Shown here: one piece after another, positions 5,223-9,260 of the stretch | Layout of the letters: each line of letters opens with the position of its first letter | How positions within the stretch are numbered: the stretch's first letter is position 1 | DNA from: an uncultured Rhodanobacter sp. | GTDB taxonomy: Bacteria > Pseudomonadota > Gammaproteobacteria > Xanthomonadales > Rhodanobacteraceae | Direction: 5' to 3' | DNA length: 9,260 bases | NCBI GenBank assembly: GCA_937906285.1 | Contig: CALCWL010000202.1 | Location: 1-9,260, forward strand | Position numbers and translations under genes: made by a program | The notes under the pieces: generated by a model | The model's database searches: none | What the model was told of the DNA's origin: nothing | Seen by the model: only the letters and a program-made list of their open reading frames with translations

Positions 5223-6011
5223 ATGCATCACACCAAACACTACCTGCTCACTGCCACGGCGCTGGCGCTGACCCACTGGGCAGCGCCGGCATGGGCCGGC
5301 ACGACCGAACCGGCGAACGGCGTCGAGGAGATCCCCGATGCCGAGCTTGGCGACATGCGCGGCCGCTACGTGGCGGGCGACAACACCGTCGCCTGGTTCG
5401 GCGTGAAGATGATCTCGACCTGGCGCAGCGATACCGGCCAGTTGCTGCAAGGCGCGCTGGCGCTGAGCATGGACTTCAGGGCCAGCGGCACCCGCCCCGT
5501 CATCCGCTTCGAGCCCAGCGTGACCATCACCGGCGCCGGCACCCCGCCGCCAGCACATGCCGGGGCGCGTGGCGTCGACGATTCCGGCCTGGCGAACATC
5601 AGCGGCGTACGGCAAAGCGTGCAGGTCGCCGGCGACCACAACCAGGTCGGCAACGTCACCCGGCTGACCATCAGCGATGACGAACAGGCTATCGCCACGG
5701 CGGCCGACGAAAACCCGGCGCTCACCGCGTCGGCGGTAGCCCGGCAAGGCGACGCCAGTGCCCTGGCCAGCTTCGACGGCCACGGAGCCCGCGTGCTGCT
5801 GACTATCGAAGGCCAGGGCGCCGTGGAGCAATGGATCCGCAGCGGCAGCGTGGGCCAGAGCGTGCAGATCACCAGCGACAACCAGTGGGTCGGCAATCTC
5901 ATGGAGATCGAAATGGTGCGCGGCAGGGTATCCACCAGCTTGCCGCTGACGCAAAGCGTGGCGCAGGCGATTTACCTCGCCCGAGGCATCGAAGCACCGA
6001 ACTTCCGATGA
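5223..6011 (+). CDS. fapE: Fap accessory protein FapE
   Basis: 262 residues with a signal peptide cleaved near Ala25 (APAWA|GTTEP). A short motif (EEIPDAELGDMRGRYV, about 35-50) follows, of a type seen at the N-terminus of FapE-like and other exported proteins. Two internal repeats stand out: GVRQSVQVAGDHNQVGN (128-144) and SVGQSVQITSDNQWVGN (209-225), with the pattern QSVQ[VI]-x2-D-x-N/Q-x2-GN, which echoes the Asn/Gln-rich FapC repeats. In Pseudomonas FapE is a minor, extracellular component of the fibres. Assigned by place between fapD and fapF and by these features; sequence identity to Pseudomonas FapE cannot be judged here. Ribosome site GAGGAT; gap to fapD 12 bases. Confidence 0.72.
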   Translation: MHHTKHYLLTATALALTHWAAPAWAGTTEPANGVEEIPDAELGDMRGRYVAGDNTVAWFGVKMISTWRSDTGQLLQGALALSMDFRASGTRPVIRFEPSVTITGAGTPPPAHAGARGVDDSGLANISGVRQSVQVAGDHNQVGNVTRLTISDDEQAIATAADENPALTASAVARQGDASALASFDGHGARVLLTIEGQGAVEQWIRSGSVGQSVQITSDNQWVGNLMEIEMVRGRVSTSLPLTQSVAQAIYLARGIEAPNFR

Positions 6012-6055
6012 CCGGTGTTGCCGCTCCGCGACTTTTCACGCACCAGGGGGGACGC

Positions 6056-7396
6056 ATGTTGAGCAACCTGCACACCACGACACTCGCCTGCGCCCTGCTG
6101 TTGGCCGCTGCGCCGACGCTCGCCCAGGACGCTACTCCGGCGGACAGCTCCGACGCCCGGAATGATGCGGCCGACGTGGCCGCGCTGACGGCGCAGTTGC
6201 AGGCCTTGAAGGCGGACTACGCCCAGGAGATCCGTCGCCTGCGCGCGCTGGACGTACAAGTGCGGGCCCTGCAGGCGAGGCTGGTGGGCAAGGCCACCCC
6301 CGGCACCCAGCTGCCGGCCGTTGCCGCGTCCGCGACTCCGCCGGCCGCGGAAACCGCGCGCACCACGGCCGCGCAGCGATCCGACACCGTGGCCGGCTCG
6401 CCGGAGGAGGCGCGCCACGCACAAAGCGAGACGCACAGCCGCAGCCTGCAGGATGCGCTGCAACAGGAACATGCCCTGTTCGATCGCAAGCTCACGCTCG
6501 AAAACAGCCTCAGCTACAGCCGCTACGACCGCAAGCAGCTCACCCTCAACGGCTTTCTCGCGCTCGACGCGATCTTCCTCGGCAACATCGCGATCGAGAA
6601 TGTCGAAGCGGACACGCTGACCTACGACTTCGCGGCACGCTACGGCCTCAATCCGCGCCTCACCCTCAATCTGGACGTGCCCTACCTGGCACGCCAGAGC
6701 GCCTACCAGAAAGGTGGTGCCGGTGGCTCGGCCGCCACCGTGGCAGAGGAGCGCACCACCGGCGCGGGCATCGGCGACGTCAGCCTCAGCGCCAACTACA
6801 AGCTGTTCTCCGAGACCGCGCAACGGCCGGATACCGTGCTGACCCTCGGTCTCACCGCGCCCACCGGACGCGAGCCCTACGGCATCGACTGGCGGGTGCT
6901 GGAGCGCGACGACGACAAATTCATCCGCTTTGCGGTGCCCGCGCGGCAACCGACCGGCAACGGCCTGTGGCAGGCCAATATCGCCATGTCGGCGGTCAAG
7001 ACCATGGATCCGGCGATCATCTTCGCCAATGTCGGCTACATCTACTCCCTGCCCCGCAGCTTCGGCGACATCGACACCGACCCGGATACGCGCACGCCCG
7101 GCCGGGTCAAGCTGGGCGACGCCTACTACTTCGGCGCGGGCGTCGCCTTTGCGTTCAACGAGCGCACCAGCATGAGCCTCTCCTTCAGCGACCGGTTCAC
7201 CACCAAGGCCTCGCTGCGCCAGCAGGGCGCTGCGTGGAGCGACGTGATCGGCAGCGATGCCAACGCCGCCACTTTCAACCTTGGCCTGACCTATGCGCTG
7301 AGTCCGCGCATCACCTTCGTGGCCTTGCTCGGCATGGGTCTCACCCCTGACGCACCCGACTTCAACCTCACCTTCCGGGTGCCCTACATGTTCTGA
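6056..7396 (+). CDS. fapF: Outer-membrane amyloid exporter FapF
   Basis: 446 residues. Signal peptide cleaved near Ala23 (PTLA|QDATP). Residues about 38-77 form a heptad-rich coiled coil (VAALTAQLQALKADY...). A Pro/Ala/Thr-rich linker runs about 79-115 and a helical region about 116-145 may be the plug. From about 146 to the end, alternating hydrophobic strands (for example LTLNGFLALDAIFLG and FVALLGMGL) make a beta-barrel with the usual terminal aromatic residue (VPYMF). This matches the FapF layout: a trimeric coiled coil in the periplasm joined to an outer-membrane barrel that lets FapB/C/E out. A run of G (6046-6051) five bases before the ATG at 6056 serves as ribosome site. The gap after fapE is 44 bases. 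The fap operon ends here. Confidence 0.9.
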   Translation: MLSNLHTTTLACALLLAAAPTLAQDATPADSSDARNDAADVAALTAQLQALKADYAQEIRRLRALDVQVRALQARLVGKATPGTQLPAVAASATPPAAETARTTAAQRSDTVAGSPEEARHAQSETHSRSLQDALQQEHALFDRKLTLENSLSYSRYDRKQLTLNGFLALDAIFLGNIAIENVEADTLTYDFAARYGLNPRLTLNLDVPYLARQSAYQKGGAGGSAATVAEERTTGAGIGDVSLSANYKLFSETAQRPDTVLTLGLTAPTGREPYGIDWRVLERDDDKFIRFAVPARQPTGNGLWQANIAMSAVKTMDPAIIFANVGYIYSLPRSFGDIDTDPDTRTPGRVKLGDAYYFGAGVAFAFNERTSMSLSFSDRFTTKASLRQQGAAWSDVIGSDANAATFNLGLTYALSPRITFVALLGMGLTPDAPDFNLTFRVPYMF

Positions 7397-7420
7397 GCGT
7401 CGCACCGGACCGACCGCGCA

Positions 7421-8764
7421 TCAGCGCATCTGGCCGGGGTCCACGCGGTGCTTGCGGCACAACCGGTACACGCTGACCCGGGAGATATGCAGGCGCCGCG
7501 CGCACTCGCTGACGTTGAAGCCGGTCTCGCGCAGGCACTGCAGCAGCACGTCGCGTTCGGCCTGGCCGCGGGCCTGCCCGAGGCTGTTCGGTGCATCCGC
7601 GCCAACCTGCGCCGGCGAGGCCAGGCCAAGGTCGAGCTCGGTGATCAGCCCCTCCTCCGCCACCACCGCAGCGCGATACACCCGGTTTTCCAGCTCCCGC
7701 ACATTGCCGGGCCAGGCAAACCGGCGCATCGCCAGCACCGCAGCCTCGCCAAAATCGAGGTGCGTGCCCTGGCGGGATGCGCAGAATGCATCCAGGAAAT
7801 GCCGCGCCAGCGGCTCGATATCGCATTCGCGCTCCCGCAGGGGCGGCATGTGCAGACGCAGTACATTGAGCCGGTAGTAGAGATCCTCGCGGAAACGCCC
7901 CTCTGCCACCGCCCGCTCCAGGTCCACATGGGTCGCCGCCACCACCCTGGCGTCGATCCGCCGTGACTGGCTGCTGCCCACGCGCTCGATCGTGCCCTCC
8001 TGCAGGAAGCGCAACAGGCTGGTTTGCGCATCGTCCGGCAAGTCGCCGACCTCGTCGAGCAGGATCGTGCCTCCGGCGGCGCTTTCGATATGCCCGATGC
8101 GCCGCGCGGCGGCGCCGGTGAAGGCCCCGCGTTCGTGGCCGAACAGCTCGGCCTGCACCAGGCTGGCGGGCAGCGCGCCGCAATTGATGGCCACGAAGGG
8201 GCCATCGCACCGCAACGACATCTGGTGCAGCGCGCGTGCCGCATGCTCCTTGCCGGTTCCCGTCTCTCCGGTAATCAGCACGGGCAGATCCACCGGCGCA
8301 TATTTGCGCAAGATGGCGGCGACGGCCTGCATGGCCGGGCTCCTGGCGCTGCGGAGGCCGGCCGCACCCTCATCATTCGCCGGGGTGCGGGAACCGCCGA
8401 CCACGCCGGCCAGCACATCGAGCAACCGCGTCACGTCCACCGGAGCGGACAGGAACTCGCTGCTGAGTTTCAGGATGCGCCCGACCCATGGCTGCCGGGT
8501 GGATATTTCCGGCGGCACCAGGGCAACCCACGGCACGTCCGGACAGTCGGCCATCAGGCGCTCCAACGCCCGGCCATCGCCATCGCCGCGCTGGCGCAGA
8601 TCCGCCACCGCCACCACGCGACTGTCACTGCGCGCGCCCACCCCGGTGCATGCGTCCGCGTCGGTCACGCGCAGCACCCAGTCGGCTTTCTCAAGTCGAC
8701 TCCGTTCGGTGCTGGTCGGCTTGCCGACCCAGACGACGCAATGCTCCCTGGCTGGCCCGTTCAC
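7421..8764 (-). CDS. Sigma-54 enhancer-binding regulator, VpsR-like
   Basis: 447 residues. Residues 1-120 form a divergent receiver-like domain of the VpsR type; Asp55 may stand where a receiver has its acceptor Asp, without the other acidic residues at the start of a true receiver. The AAA+ domain is complete: Walker A GETGTGKE (166-173), sigma-54-contacting GAFTGA (213-218), Walker B GGTILLDEVG (231-240), Arg292 in FREDLYYRLN, and WPGNVREL (351-358). A Fis-type HTH ends the protein (NVSECARRLHISRVSVYRLCRKH, about 417-439). VpsR of Vibrio cholerae activates biofilm matrix genes and binds c-di-GMP, so a similar role over the adjoining fap operon is plausible; ligand binding is not visible. 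The start is GTG at 8764 because an in-frame TAG lies two codons upstream. It converges on fapF, 24 bases between stops. Confidence 0.88.
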   Translation of the reverse strand: MNGPAREHCVVWVGKPTSTERSRLEKADWVLRVTDADACTGVGARSDSRVVAVADLRQRGDGDGRALERLMADCPDVPWVALVPPEISTRQPWVGRILKLSSEFLSAPVDVTRLLDVLAGVVGGSRTPANDEGAAGLRSARSPAMQAVAAILRKYAPVDLPVLITGETGTGKEHAARALHQMSLRCDGPFVAINCGALPASLVQAELFGHERGAFTGAAARRIGHIESAAGGTILLDEVGDLPDDAQTSLLRFLQEGTIERVGSSQSRRIDARVVAATHVDLERAVAEGRFREDLYYRLNVLRLHMPPLRERECDIEPLARHFLDAFCASRQGTHLDFGEAAVLAMRRFAWPGNVRELENRVYRAAVVAEEGLITELDLGLASPAQVGADAPNSLGQARGQAERDVLLQCLRETGFNVSECARRLHISRVSVYRLCRKHRVDPGQMR

Positions 8765-8784
8765 CGCCTACCCCAGACCCTGGC

Positions 8785-8818
8785 CCGGAACTCCCGCCGA
8801 TGACCCGGCTCGTTCCGG
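8785..8818. promoter_or_regulatory. Inverted repeat in front of the regulator gene
   Basis: CCGGAAC (8785-8791) and GTTCCGG (8812-8818) form perfect 7-base arms separated by 20 bases, 21-54 bases upstream of the GTG start of the regulator. It may be an operator for auto-regulation. It is not the same motif as the dyads in front of the fap operon. Confidence 0.25.
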
Positions 8819-8922
8819 CAACCGCCATCCACCCCCCATTTCGGGGCGAAGTGTAACCGAGCTGGCCGCAGCTTGCGGTAGAGGCAACGTGATGACCGCC
8901 CGCCGCTGTCCCGCTGTGCAGT

Positions 8923-9260
8923 TCAGTCGAGGAACAGGTCCGGCGCAAGGGTGGCGCCAGGCTCGACGGCGTAGGGGCCGAAATCGGTCACGCCGGCCTC
9001 GCGCAGCACCTCGTCATCGATCGCGAAATGGCCGGTATATGCTCGCGCCGACCGCGTCAGGAGCACGTGGGCAGCGTCGGCGACGATGTCCGGCTTGCGG
9101 CATTGTCCGGCGCTGATGCCGTCGATCATCGCAATCGCCGCGGTGGCGATCACCGTGCGCGGCCACAGCGCGTTGACCGCGATGCCGAGCGGGGCGAATT
9201 CCGCACTCATGCCCAGCACGCACAGGCTCATGCCCATCTTGGCGATGGTGTAGGCGACAT
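8923..9260 (-). CDS. Short-chain dehydrogenase/reductase, HSDL2-like, 5' part missing
   Basis: The last 111 residues of an SDR oxidoreductase are visible; the N-terminal Rossmann part with the cofactor-binding glycines lies beyond the right edge. The visible part begins with VAYTIAK, which holds the catalytic Tyr and Lys of the YxxxK motif. Then follow MGMSLCVLGMSAEFAPLG and the typical post-catalytic motif AVNALWPRTVIATAA. The C-terminus (TGHFAIDDEVLREAGVTDF...) resembles the HSDL2/putative citronellol-type dehydrogenase group. It uses NAD(P)(H) on an unknown alcohol or ketone. A gap of 158 bases separates it from the regulator, which is on the same strand, so they are probably separate units. 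A small stem CCGCA-AGC-TGCGG lies 44 bases past its stop (8866-8878) and is too short to call a terminator. Confidence 0.88.
   Translation of the reverse strand, partial: VAYTIAKMGMSLCVLGMSAEFAPLGIAVNALWPRTVIATAAIAMIDGISAGQCRKPDIVADAAHVLLTRSARAYTGHFAIDDEVLREAGVTDFGPYAVEPGATLAPDLFLD

Noticed and set aside
4179..5954. Minus-strand open frame of 591 residues opposite fapC-fapE
   Set aside because: It spans three well-supported plus-strand genes and reads as low-complexity Arg/Ala/His without recognisable domain.
5972..7405. Minus-strand open frame of 477 residues opposite fapF
   Set aside because: Shadow of FapF; no ribosome site, no signal or domain pattern.
8863..8877. TGGC...TTGC upstream of the regulator gene
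   Set aside because: The spacing is one base too short and it faces away from the regulator gene.
7992..9116. Plus-strand open frame of 374 residues opposite the regulator and dehydrogenase
   Set aside because: It spans two genes on the other strand with clear motifs and itself shows none.

Overview
The window is high-GC DNA with tightly packed genes, and its proteins resemble those of Xanthomonadales (Rhodanobacteraceae or Xanthomonadaceae, gammaproteobacteria). The resemblance rests on the argD/argM-like aminotransferase followed by gloA and on overall protein style. It is an inference, since no rRNA or other marker gene is present.

Positions 1-1590, minus strand: an acetylornithine/succinylornithine-type aminotransferase overlaps by 4 bases a glyoxalase I gene that runs off the left edge. 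The aminotransferase lacks about 20 residues that relatives carry, exactly where the PLP-phosphate-binding Asn-Ser-Gly-Ala/Thr-Glu loop should be. Positions 1591-1972: a divergent intergenic region with a near-consensus sigma-54 promoter (1911-1926) pointing right and several dyads upstream and downstream of it.

Positions 1973-7396, plus strand: a six-gene operon that I read as a Fap-type functional amyloid system. In order it encodes an unrecognised exported protein, a small three-repeat secreted protein (FapA/FapB-like), the major amyloid subunit FapC (three GNIGxNxxAGxxNQQxN repeats), the C39-type cysteine protease FapD, the accessory protein FapE, and the trimeric-coiled-coil plus beta-barrel outer-membrane exporter FapF. 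Every product except possibly none has an N-terminal export signal. The likely pathway is Sec export, periplasmic handling and proteolysis by FapD, export through FapF, and extracellular polymerisation of FapC into biofilm fibres.

Positions 7421-8764, minus strand, convergent with the operon: a sigma-54 enhancer-binding protein with a VpsR-like N-terminal domain, GAFTGA loop and Fis-type HTH. Together with the sigma-54 promoter and the upstream dyads it suggests a local regulatory circuit for the amyloid operon. Positions 8923-9260, minus strand: the C-terminal part of a short-chain dehydrogenase (HSDL2-like), running off the right edge. No tRNA, rRNA, CRISPR array, insertion sequence or origin was seen.
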